From assembly GCA_023390335.1 (NCBI GenBank), contig JAEWCZ010000053.1, positions 186,001 through 250,000 on the forward strand: a stretch of 64,000 bases of DNA, given 5' to 3'. The DNA is from Bacillota bacterium (GTDB lineage: Bacteria; Bacillota; Clostridia; Acetivibrionales; DSM-1351). The position numbers and the translations under genes are program-made. Below, piece by piece: positions 34,696 through 40,839 of the stretch. The notes beneath the pieces were generated by a model. It searched no databases. It was not told the origin of the DNA and worked only from the letters and a program-made list of their open reading frames with translations. Position 1 is the first letter of the stretch. Every line of letters starts with the position of its first letter.

Positions 34696-34749
34696 TCAGA
34701 TCAAACGCTGCCTGTAACGTTTATATTGTAAATTCGCTACATTTTGCAT
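34696..34749 (-). CDS. leader peptide of the lysS attenuator
   Basis: A 17-codon frame, MQNVANLQYKRYRQRLI, with an AGGAG site 9 bp before its ATG and a position just after the promoter. Its last codons overlap the 5' arms of two RNA stems: ACAGGCA pairs with TGCCUGU and GCGUUUG pairs with CAAACGC downstream. A ribosome stalled at the Lys/Arg/Tyr-rich stretch (YKRYRQR) would block these stems and let the RNA refold. This is the layout of ribosome-mediated attenuators ahead of antibiotic-resistance genes and amino-acid genes. Expression is unproven. Confidence 0.6.
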   Translation of the reverse strand: MQNVANLQYKRYRQRLI

Positions 34750-34779
34750 ACTAATTAGCTCCTACCAATAATTTTACTT

Positions 34780-34808
34780 ATAATACCATATTAGTTATTT
34801 GCAGTCAA
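34780..34808 (-). promoter_or_regulatory. promoter of the lysS leader
   Basis: On the minus strand TTGACT (34808-34803), 17-bp spacer, TATTAT (34785-34780). Transcription would begin near 34772, giving a leader of about 200 nt. Confidence 0.75.
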
Positions 34809-34894
34809 CTAATATTGGCTTTAATGGAAATACCTGAATATTAAGCCTATTGCAGATTGTTAGAAAAACATTAGAATAATCACAATAAAGGGAT

Positions 34895-35237
34895 TCAAGT
34901 ATAAACTTCATTGATAAAAATAGCAATTAAAGCCTTGCGACTTCTTTTGTCGTCGATGTTTCCTTTTTGTAATTGATAAAAGAAAAATTTAACCTCTTTT
35001 TCGTCAATATCTACCGTATCCATTTGACCTTTAGCAAACGCGATTTCAAGGTTGGTTTTTTCTTGTTTCTTTAGTTAGAGTTAATCGTTCCATAATTATA
35101 TCTAAGTTTTCCCCACGCTCGACTGCAACAAGTAAGTTTTCAATAGCTTTGTTGGTTTCCTTAATAATTCTTTTTATCTCAGCTATACGTGGTGCGTAAT
35201 TTTCCTGCTTCGACGCTGCTATTAGTAATTCTAGATT
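34895..35237 (-). pseudogene. C-terminal remnant of a large serine recombinase
   Basis: The minus strand reads NLELLIAASKQENYAPRIAEI and VAVERGENLDIIMERLTL, then after a frameshift near 35068 KTNLEIAFAKGQMDTVDIDEKEV and KFFFYQLQKGNIDDKRSRKALIAIFINEVYT-stop. This is the coiled-coil/C-terminal tail seen in large serine recombinases (usually ...FWLxxFKxGDIxDxxYRxxLIDxFINSVYLYDD). The catalytic and zinc-ribbon domains are gone. It marks a former mobile element inside the 33-36.7 kb unit. Confidence 0.75.
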
Positions 35238-35257
35238 TCAAATATTTTCCAATGTTG

Positions 35258-35286
35258 TTGATATATTGATTTTTTTATGCTATATT
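35258..35286 (+). promoter_or_regulatory. promoter of the GNAT gene leader
   Basis: TTGATA (35258-35263), 17-bp spacer, TATATT (35281-35286). It drives a leader of about 210 nt containing a mini-ORF and a terminator. Confidence 0.65.
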
Positions 35287-35324
35287 AATATCGTTCAGCT
35301 AACGCTGTGAAAGGAGTGATTGCG

Positions 35325-35363
35325 ATGACAAATTACAATTTTTATGAGGTGTTTAACTCCTAA
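35325..35363 (+). CDS. leader peptide of the GNAT attenuator
   Basis: A 12-codon frame MTNYNFYEVFNS with a strong AAGGAG site 8 bp before ATG. It is followed 9 bp later by a hairpin (GCAAGT-CACG-ACTTGC, 35372-35387) and then by a strong terminator. Aromatic and Asn codons dominate. Mini-ORF plus hairpin plus terminator before a resistance-like enzyme is the pattern of drug-induced ribosome-stalling attenuators. Confidence 0.6.
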   Translation: MTNYNFYEVFNS

Positions 35364-35426
35364 TTTAATATGCAAGTCACGACTTGCGTTTTACAGTGTT
35401 ACCTATAAACAAATAGACTTTTATTT

Positions 35427-35451
35427 GCCGCAGGAAACCCTGCGGCTTTTT
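35427..35451 (+). terminator. leader terminator before the GNAT gene
   Basis: GCCGCAGG-AAAC-CCTGCGGC followed by TTTTT, 55 bp upstream of the GNAT start and 63 bp after the leader peptide stop. It would shut off readthrough unless antiterminated. Confidence 0.85.
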
Positions 35452-35506
35452 GTATTCATTTTACTTAAGTATTAGCTGAACAGAAAAATTACTTAAGGAG
35501 AATACT

Positions 35507-36484
35507 ATGATTATCGAAAAGTTTAACAAGCACCACATTGAAAATGCCGCCAAACTGGTGGTAAACAACTACAATAAGGAAATAAAAAGCGTAACTGTAT
35601 TACCAAACAACGATTACTTTGAACAATTTTGCAACTCGATTAATTGGATGGTAGAAAATTGTCACGGAGTTGTTGCTTTGCAAAAAAATCAGGTTGTTGG
35701 TTTTCTTTCCGGTATGGCTATTAATTCGTTCAAAGGCTTAAATCGTGGGATTTATTGTCCACTTTATGCACATGGTGCAACTGGAGATAGGCAAGATATA
35801 TACCAACGTATGTATGAGAATATCGCTGCTGTATGGGTGAAAAACGGATGTCTAACTCATGCGTTAACAATCTTTGCGCATGAAAATGAATCAATCGATA
35901 CATGGTTTAATCTTGGATTTGGAAAACGCTGTGTTGACGCAATACGCCCATTAACTAATGTAACAGCCCAAAAAAATCAATATTTAATTAGACAAGCGAC
36001 AGAAAGTGATGCCGAAAAACTTCTGCCTTTATTCTTGGAACATAATCGATATTATTGCAATTCTCCTCTATTTATGCCACTTTTGGACACAACTGAATTA
36101 GCAGAAATAAAGGGGAAAATATCATCATGTGATTCATCCGTTTGGGCTGCATTCATAGATGATAAACCAGTTGCGATGATGACAGCAAGAAAAGGTGGTG
36201 AAACATTTGTTGCTGATGACAAAAAAACAATAAATATATGCGGAGCATATGTGCTTAACGATATGCGTGGAACAGGTATCGCTGCGTCCATTCTCGATGT
36301 AATAATTGAGTGGAGTTCCAATAATGGTTATGAGCGATGTGGCGTTGATTATGAATCGTTTAATCGATTTGGAAGTCGTTTTTGGGAGAAATATTTCACT
36401 CCGTTTACCTACAGCCTGTTTCGTAGAATAGATGAACGTATTACATGGGCAAATTCAGATAGGCAAAATGCGATTGTAATTTAA
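35507..36484 (+). CDS. double-domain GNAT acetyltransferase
   Basis: A 325-residue protein with two GNAT-like halves: N-terminal 1-150 (VVALQKNQVVGFLSGMAI) and C-terminal 160-315 (WAAFIDDKPVAMMTAR). The acetyl-CoA loop region reads GAYVLNDMRGTGIAASILDVIIEWSSNNGYERCGVDYES. Only the C-terminal half has a convincing R-G-T-G-I-A pyrophosphate loop, so it is probably the active one. GNAT enzymes acetylate drugs, metabolites or peptides. The attenuated leader suggests a drug or translation-stress inducer, but the substrate is unknown. AAGGAGAATACT precedes ATG. Confidence 0.8.
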   Translation: MIIEKFNKHHIENAAKLVVNNYNKEIKSVTVLPNNDYFEQFCNSINWMVENCHGVVALQKNQVVGFLSGMAINSFKGLNRGIYCPLYAHGATGDRQDIYQRMYENIAAVWVKNGCLTHALTIFAHENESIDTWFNLGFGKRCVDAIRPLTNVTAQKNQYLIRQATESDAEKLLPLFLEHNRYYCNSPLFMPLLDTTELAEIKGKISSCDSSVWAAFIDDKPVAMMTARKGGETFVADDKKTINICGAYVLNDMRGTGIAASILDVIIEWSSNNGYERCGVDYESFNRFGSRFWEKYFTPFTYSLFRRIDERITWANSDRQNAIVI

Positions 36485-36710
36485 AATGTTTAGCTGTCCT
36501 TAACTAGGAAATCCATTAACGATTTTTTAGTTACTTCAGTGTGTAATATCGCCGCAACGTCAAATCACGACAGCATATTTGCTTCTGAAAATTCAAGAAT
36601 AATAAAAATGTGGCTGAGGAAAAATCCTTAACCACATTTTCTTTTGGAACTAAAGCCACACCATAACAGCAAAACCACCGTTAAAATAAATAGTGTTCTT
36701 ATAATTCCCA
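36485..36710 (+). other. non-coding junction left of element A, with terminator
   Basis: Holds a hairpin terminator (AAAATGTGG ... CCACATTTT, 36605-36640) after the GNAT gene. GAACTAAAGCCACAC followed by CATAACAGCAAAACC (36647-36676) repeats the sequence at 32984-33013. No gene seen. Confidence 0.6.
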
Positions 36711-36770
36711 TTTGGCGGAGAGAGTGGGATTCGAACCCACGGTGAGTTTTACCCCACACACGATTTCCAG
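36711..36770 (-). repeat. attachment-site repeat 1 (tRNA-Ser 3' segment)
   Basis: Sixty bases identical to the tRNA-Ser(GGA) gene from the anticodon loop to just past the CCA end (compare 51339-51398). After CCAG the sequence departs from the tRNA (AAGAACCTAC), so the 5' half is missing and this is not a functional tRNA. It is the left boundary of element A. Confidence 0.92.
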
Positions 36771-36992
36771 AAGAACCTACCATTCTGGAACTCTCAACAC
36801 CTTGATATACCTATGTGAAACCCACATTTATCAATGCTTTGAGTCATTTAGTCTACACGACTTATTATACACTTACCTGTATATTGTAATCGAGCGGACT
36901 AAAATGGTCAACGTTTCTATATAATCTCATTTAAATGCTTTGTTCGATACCATTCTATCGTAATAGCTTTTTTAATATTACGGAGGTGTACC

Positions 36993-37286
36993 TCATTTAA
37001 GTAATAAATAAAAAAGTGAGCGACAATCTTTAAATCCCTGTTTATAAAAGTAATTTTGGTAATCAACCGACAACTTTTCCAATAGGTTATCAAGTTGCAT
37101 GATTAACGCAAATGATTCACGAGATAATGTCCGTCGCAATTCGTTTAGAATTTCACTGTATAGGATATAAAAATCAGAATATTCAGTTGAGTTGTTAAAA
37201 TTGATACTTAATTCTTCAATTCTATTATCAATAAATGATAATGCGAAATTTTCAAAATTCTCAGTAGTACCACCATTATCAAACAT
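36993..37286 (-). CDS. small helical protein of unknown function behind a structured leader
   Basis: A 97-residue acidic, mostly helical protein (NFENFALSFIDNRIEELSINF; YQNYFYKQGFKDCRSLFYLLLK). It resembles short DUF6809-like proteins of clostridial phages and elements, but I am not certain. GGAGGG 6 bp before ATG is a good ribosome site, yet that site can be locked in a 9-bp hairpin (37295-37319) at the end of a structured leader RNA. It is the first gene of element A from the left repeat. Confidence 0.6.
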   Translation of the reverse strand: MFDNGGTTENFENFALSFIDNRIEELSINFNNSTEYSDFYILYSEILNELRRTLSRESFALIMQLDNLLEKLSVDYQNYFYKQGFKDCRSLFYLLLK

Positions 37287-37294
37287 ATATAATT

Positions 37295-37511
37295 CCCTCC
37301 AATAGCAGAAATTGGAGGGAAAATTAAAAAGTGCGGATAGGTAATAACCCTACACGCACTTGCTTATTTGCAAATGAAAACAAAACCAAGTATAATTATA
37401 TCTGGTCGCTGTGGTGGATGAAAATCCATACGTGTGGGTGGTACTAACACCTGCATGAGCCTGTGAGTGCGTCAACACTTACAGGTCACGGCAACTTATT
37501 TAATTTTCCCT
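37295..37511 (-). ncRNA. structured leader RNA with terminator and ribosome-site hairpin
   Basis: Minus-strand transcript candidate from about 37510. P1 pairs GUUGCCGUG (37495-37487) with CACAGCGAC (37413-37405) with one mismatch and one G-U, enclosing two hairpins: CCUGUAAGUG/CACUCACAGG (37485-37476 with 37469-37460) and UGGAU/AUCCA (37428-37424 with 37419-37415). CCA...UGG (37405-37386) follows, then a terminator hairpin AAGUGCG...CGCACUU with UUU (37361-37326). Finally CCCTCCAAT (37319-37311) pairs with ATTGGAGGG (37303-37295), hiding the ribosome site. Rival pairing: AGGGAAAATTAAA at the 5' end (37511-37499) is the exact complement of TTTAATTTTCCCT (37328-37316), which overlaps the anti-ribosome-site arm. 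I recognise no known riboswitch class. Confidence 0.65.
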
Positions 37512-37517
37512 AAAAAG

Positions 37518-37545
37518 ATTATATCATTATGCCATATTTTTGCAA
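37518..37545 (-). promoter_or_regulatory. promoter of the structured leader RNA
   Basis: On the minus strand TTGCAA (37545-37540), 16-bp spacer, TATAAT (37523-37518). It places the start of transcription near 37510, right at the 5' arm of the long-range pairing. Confidence 0.7.
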
Positions 37546-37724
37546 TATGTTTAGCACTTATAAGCCGAATCAATACTGTTACTCTTTAATAGTAGATATT
37601 TATTCAATCATTCGCTTACGCTCATGGTCGCTACGCTCCCCATCCCGATACTTATTACTCAATTACTACATACTCGCCCCGATTGTTCTTAGTGCTAAAA
37701 TAGGAATACGTTTTTTAGGTATTG

Positions 37725-37771
37725 CCCCCTTGATAGGGGGGCGAACGAAACGAAGTGAAGTGAGTGGGGGG
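37725..37771. repeat. G/C hairpin with adjacent GAA-type short repeats
   Basis: CCCCCT-TGAT-AGGGGG (37725-37740) is followed by CGAACGAAACGAAGTGAAGT then GAGTGGGGGG. It is strikingly GC-rich and regular for this AT-rich element. Hairpins of this form occur at transfer or replication origins of small mobile elements, but no relaxase is seen here. The rest of 37546-37927 has no gene I can support. Confidence 0.45.
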
Positions 37772-37927
37772 TAGAATTAGTTATAAATCTATTAGATTAG
37801 AGGGAATGACAATTTAAAAATGGCATCAAGTCTGGCAGTATCAATGCTCTTGGGGGTTTAGTAATGCACCCGAAAAGCACGGTATCTGCCTTATTTTGCA
37901 CCCAAAAGTCCATATATCTTAGTTCCA

Positions 37928-38801
37928 TTATCTGAACAAAGCCGTTAACACCTCTACCTTTTGGTAATTTGAACCGCCATAAATGACCTTAGGATTGACT
38001 ATAATCTTATATTTACGCTTGTCCTCGCCAAAATTATCGAATGAAACTACTTGCTTTCCATCCGAGGTCTTAATGCTCTGTAACTCCTTTTTTAGCCTTC
38101 CGGCACTCTCCGCTGAATATCCTAACCGTTTCGCAAGTTCAGCCAATGTCATTGGCATAACATCATCAATGATATTCTCAGCGGGATTATGGCACACCAA
38201 ATTATACTCTATATTAAGGAAGGGAATAACCCTAAATAATATTCCAAGCACCTTATGAGAGGCTGTTGGGGTGATTTTATACAACTCTCTGACAGTATCC
38301 AATGTATACCCTCATAAAGTTGCTCTCAGAATCTGTCTTATAGCTTAGTAGACTACCTCTAAAGGCATATTCCTGATTGATTAAAATTTTACCTTCATGC
38401 TCTTTCAGTATACCTAATTTCAGACACTTACTATAAAACTCCCCGAATTTATTTCGGCTCAATCCTGTTATAGATTGAAGAATCTTTTTGCTCATAGCCG
38501 TCTTTTGGGTTTCCATTAGCACCCCATCAAAATTAGTATATGTTGCAATAAAAATAAGCCTTGTCAAATCTGCCTGCGAGAGTATATCCTCATGTCTGTT
38601 AAATTCTTTGCTCATCTCATATACGGCGAAAATAAACCCTCCTAATTCTTTATTATAATCCCTAAACGAGGAATTACTTCTCTTTGCACTGTAATAACTA
38701 TTTACTCTTTTCCTGCTTTCAGATGTGGAATATCTAAATCCATCTTGCTCATCGAAATCCCTTACCTCGCCCGTTTCCAAATCAATCAACCTCTTACTCA
38801 T
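37928..38801 (-). pseudogene. replication-initiator-like winged-helix protein, split by a frameshift
   Basis: Two overlapping minus-strand frames make one protein. The first (start ATG 38801, GGTGGAG site) reads MSKRLIDLETGEVRDFDEQDG, then DYNKELGGFIFAVYEMSKEF and SKKILQSITGLSRNKFGEFYSKCLKLGIL, and ends shortly after NFMRVYI. The second continues DTVRELYKITPTASHKVLGILFRVIPFLNIEYN with a second winged-helix-like part (LTLAELAKRLGYSAESAGRLKKELQSI). One extra G near 38285 (ATTGGATAC) accounts for the break. Joined, it is about 290 residues and resembles plasmid/element replication or regulatory proteins of Firmicutes. No slippery site is seen, so mutation is more likely than programmed shifting. 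Confidence 0.65.
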
Positions 38802-38835
38802 AATTCTCCACCTTTCAAATAAAAAAAAAGAGTTT

Positions 38836-39180
38836 TCACTCTTCCGATATATGTTCATAAAACATTGTCTCAGCACATCCGATTAATCCAAGACAGTCTT
38901 GTTGCTCCTGTTCGGGTAAGCTACTTTTAGTGACTCTATCCCTTATCTTATAGCATATGGTACTTAGCCCGTCCTCAGAAATAAAATACTGATATACTGT
39001 GCTACCCATGAGAATCTCGGTGCTTGATACACCCTCATACGGCGGGATTGTTTCCATTACACACGTTATAACCATGCTGAATAATGATAAGCATGATTGC
39101 ATTTCCTCACTCGGCTCTGTTATTTGTGACCCTTTTTCCAATAATGCCTCAACTCGCTTAATTATTGCCTCTTTGTTCAT
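38836..39180 (-). CDS. small protein of unknown function (element A)
   Basis: A 114-residue acidic helical protein (MNKEAIIKRVEALLEKGSQI; LPEQEQQDCLGLIGCAETMFYEHISEE) with several Cys. No family recognised. GGGAGG of its ribosome site lies in the last codons of the upstream gene at 39183-39404, so translation is coupled. It reads as part of a leftward operon running from 40676 to 37928. Confidence 0.6.
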   Translation of the reverse strand: MNKEAIIKRVEALLEKGSQITEPSEEMQSCLSLFSMVITCVMETIPPYEGVSSTEILMGSTVYQYFISEDGLSTICYKIRDRVTKSSLPEQEQQDCLGLIGCAETMFYEHISEE

Positions 39181-39182
39181 CT

Positions 39183-39404
39183 TTAGCCTCCCAACTTATC
39201 AAGTTTTTCTTTAAGTTCCTGCAATGTCTCAACCTCTTCCGCCTTACGTTCTTCCATGATTGTTCCAAGCATCTGATAGGCAATACTGCTCAATGCCTTT
39301 GCCTTCTGGACAGTTATATCATCATTCTTTAACTGTACCCATATTGCTTTTAGTATCTTTCTGATGCCCGAAGGACTATCAAATTCATCTTTATAACGAG
39401 CCAT
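39183..39404 (-). CDS. small helical protein of unknown function (element A)
   Basis: A 73-residue protein (MARYKDEFDSPSGIRKILKAIWVQLKN) ending in a charged helix (ERKAEEVETLQELKEKLDKLGG). The SPSGIRKILKAIW...QKAKALSSIAYQML pattern is common in small phage or element proteins, but I know no function. ATG 39404 is preceded by a G-rich GGGTGGTAGTT site. An upstream in-frame start at 39413 overlaps it. Confidence 0.6.
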   Translation of the reverse strand: MARYKDEFDSPSGIRKILKAIWVQLKNDDITVQKAKALSSIAYQMLGTIMEERKAEEVETLQELKEKLDKLGG

Positions 39405-39473
39405 AACTACCACCCCCCCTAATTGTTATAAGCCTTGTCATTACTGGTTTTCGTCTTCAAAATGGTACATAAA

Positions 39474-39785
39474 TCATATTCTTAAAAGGCGTTTAAACTC
39501 CTCGAATTCTTCCGCCTTATCATTTGTCACGACTGGATTTTCTTTTGCCTCTATAGCGGTTGGGGGCGGTTCAGAACCCTCTTCCCATATTGGACAATAC
39601 TTACCCTTTCTTGCCTCTATATACAGTTTTAAGCACTCAATTAGCATCTTATCATCTGTCTCAAACTCACAATTAGCATTAAAATCAACGCCACTATTCA
39701 ACACCTTTTGAGATGATATGGGAAAGTTTGGTATAGACTTGTATGCCAAATATGAATAAGGTCTATCACTGTAAAACCTTGCCAT
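39474..39785 (-). CDS. small protein of unknown function (element A)
   Basis: A 103-residue protein with an aromatic N-terminus (MARFYSDRPYSYLAYKSIPNF), a conserved-looking CEFETDDKMLIECLKLYIEARKGKYCPIWEEGSEP middle, and a charged tail. No family recognised. ATG 39785 has a perfect GGAGGTGA site 6 bp upstream. Preceded by a terminator that separates it from the coiled-coil gene. Confidence 0.6.
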   Translation of the reverse strand: MARFYSDRPYSYLAYKSIPNFPISSQKVLNSGVDFNANCEFETDDKMLIECLKLYIEARKGKYCPIWEEGSEPPPTAIEAKENPVVTNDKAEEFEEFKRLLRI

Positions 39786-39808
39786 ATTCAATCACCTCCG
39801 TATAAAAT

Positions 39809-39842
39809 AAAAAAAGGAAAGGAGAGGCTTGTGCCTCTCCTT
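39809..39842 (-). terminator. terminator after the coiled-coil gene of element A
   Basis: AAGGAGAGGC/GCCTCTCCTT perfect 10-bp stem with a 4-base loop. On the minus strand it is followed by TCCTTTTTTT. It overlaps the stop codon of the gene ending at 39841. Confidence 0.85.
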
Positions 39843-40479
39843 AGACTAATCCTGCAAGTCTTATTTGCTCTAATTTTTTTCGCTTTCTTTCCTCTTCAAT
39901 CAATGGAGCATTATCCATAATAAACTTATTTTCTGCATATGCTAAATTAGCTTTTCTGTTTTGCATTTGAGCAAGGTCACTTATTAACTTGATTACACTA
40001 TTCATGCTTTCGATATTATCAAGCTTATTTTGATACTCCGCTTGTATACTTATTTCTTGCCATCCGTTTCTCATTCCACCTTTTGCCCTATGTTTTCTAA
40101 TTTCCTGTTCATATTCAGCCTCTATCTGTTCTGTAGTTGTTTTAATCACTCTATCAATGGTATTCTTTTGGTCAGCAATTTTACCTTCAAGCACTTTTAT
40201 TTCAGCTCTAACAGCAACTATATCTGTATCCTCAAGCAACTCATTCAATTCCTTCTCTTGGTCAATTTTGTAATAATACCCCGTCTTAATTTTAATTGCT
40301 TCAATAACATTCCCTTGTGCATACGCCTCTTCTAATGTCAATCTCTTATCCACAGTAACAGGTTCACCTGCTACCTCGCCCCTCATTCTACGGAGTTTTT
40401 CGGCTATCATAGACTTAACCTTTTCCGCATTTTCCCTGTTTTGCTTTCCCACTTCCGCACTTAATTCTTGGTCTGTCAT
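39841..40479 (-). CDS. coiled-coil protein of unknown function (element A)
   Basis: A 212-residue, highly charged helical protein. The N-terminal part (MTDQELSAEVGKQNRENAEKV) and a long coiled coil (about 80-135, VRAEIKVLEGKIADQKNTIDRV) precede a Glu/Lys-rich end (EEERKRKKLEQIRLAGLV). No family recognised. ATG 40479 was preferred over 40485 because AAGGGGG lies 8 bp upstream. It overlaps the stop of the HTH gene by 4 bp, so the two are coupled. Confidence 0.6.
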   Translation of the reverse strand: MTDQELSAEVGKQNRENAEKVKSMIAEKLRRMRGEVAGEPVTVDKRLTLEEAYAQGNVIEAIKIKTGYYYKIDQEKELNELLEDTDIVAVRAEIKVLEGKIADQKNTIDRVIKTTTEQIEAEYEQEIRKHRAKGGMRNGWQEISIQAEYQNKLDNIESMNSVIKLISDLAQMQNRKANLAYAENKFIMDNAPLIEEERKRKKLEQIRLAGLV

Positions 40480-40676
40480 ATCCATTCCCCCTTAAAATTA
40501 TTTTTGTTCGAATTCTGTAGGAACTTTTCTACAGAATCAACAGATATTCTCCATCTATTTCCAACTTTAAATCCAACCATCTTGCCCAATCTTAGATACT
40601 GGCTCACCGCTTGTACTGTTATACCCAAATTCTCCGCAACCTCTGAGACTGTGAAATCCCTATCCAAATAAATCAC
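40476..40676 (-). CDS. excisionase-type helix-turn-helix protein (element A)
   Basis: A 66-residue HTH_17/MerR-like DNA-binding protein (FTVSEVAENLGITVQAVSQYLRLGKMVGFKVGNRWRISVDSVEKFLQ), the form of excisionases and element regulators. GTG start at 40676. The ribosome site is modest, and TTG 40667 is possible. First gene of the leftward operon, so it could control element excision or the operon itself. Confidence 0.8.
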   Translation of the reverse strand: MIYLDRDFTVSEVAENLGITVQAVSQYLRLGKMVGFKVGNRWRISVDSVEKFLQNSNKNNFKGEWI

Positions 40677-40755
40677 CCTTTCCTATATTGTCCCTCACTA
40701 TTTAAGTATACATTTGCAAACATTTAATACATTGCAGGATGAATAACCCATAAAA

Positions 40756-40793
40756 AAACATCCTGCTTTCCCTTTTTATAGGGCAGGATGTTT
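40756..40793 (-). terminator. bidirectional terminator between operon start and membrane protein gene
   Basis: AAACATCCTGC / GCAGGATGTTT 11-bp stem with a 16-base loop, T/A-rich on both sides. It lies downstream of the leftward gene ending at 40840. Confidence 0.8.
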
Positions 40794-40839
40794 GGATTTA
40801 TTTATTTAATTTTATATTATATAAACATCAATGTTAAAT

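Noticed and set aside
34597..34772. T-box riboswitch for lysS
   Set aside because: The conserved UGGNACCGCG antiterminator sequence is absent. Leader peptide and overlapping stems explain the region better.
36712..36924. Plus-strand frame beginning AERVGFEPTVSFTPHTIS
   Set aside because: It is the antisense reading of the tRNA-Ser 3' segment, a well-known spurious peptide. No ribosome site.
37529..37774. 81-codon plus-strand frame over the GC-rich hairpin
   Set aside because: Composition is unprotein-like and it covers the repeat structure. Better explained as a non-coding site.
38277..38302. Programmed ribosomal frameshift in the replication-like gene
   Set aside because: No slippery heptamer or downstream stimulator is apparent. 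A simple extra base is the more economical reading.
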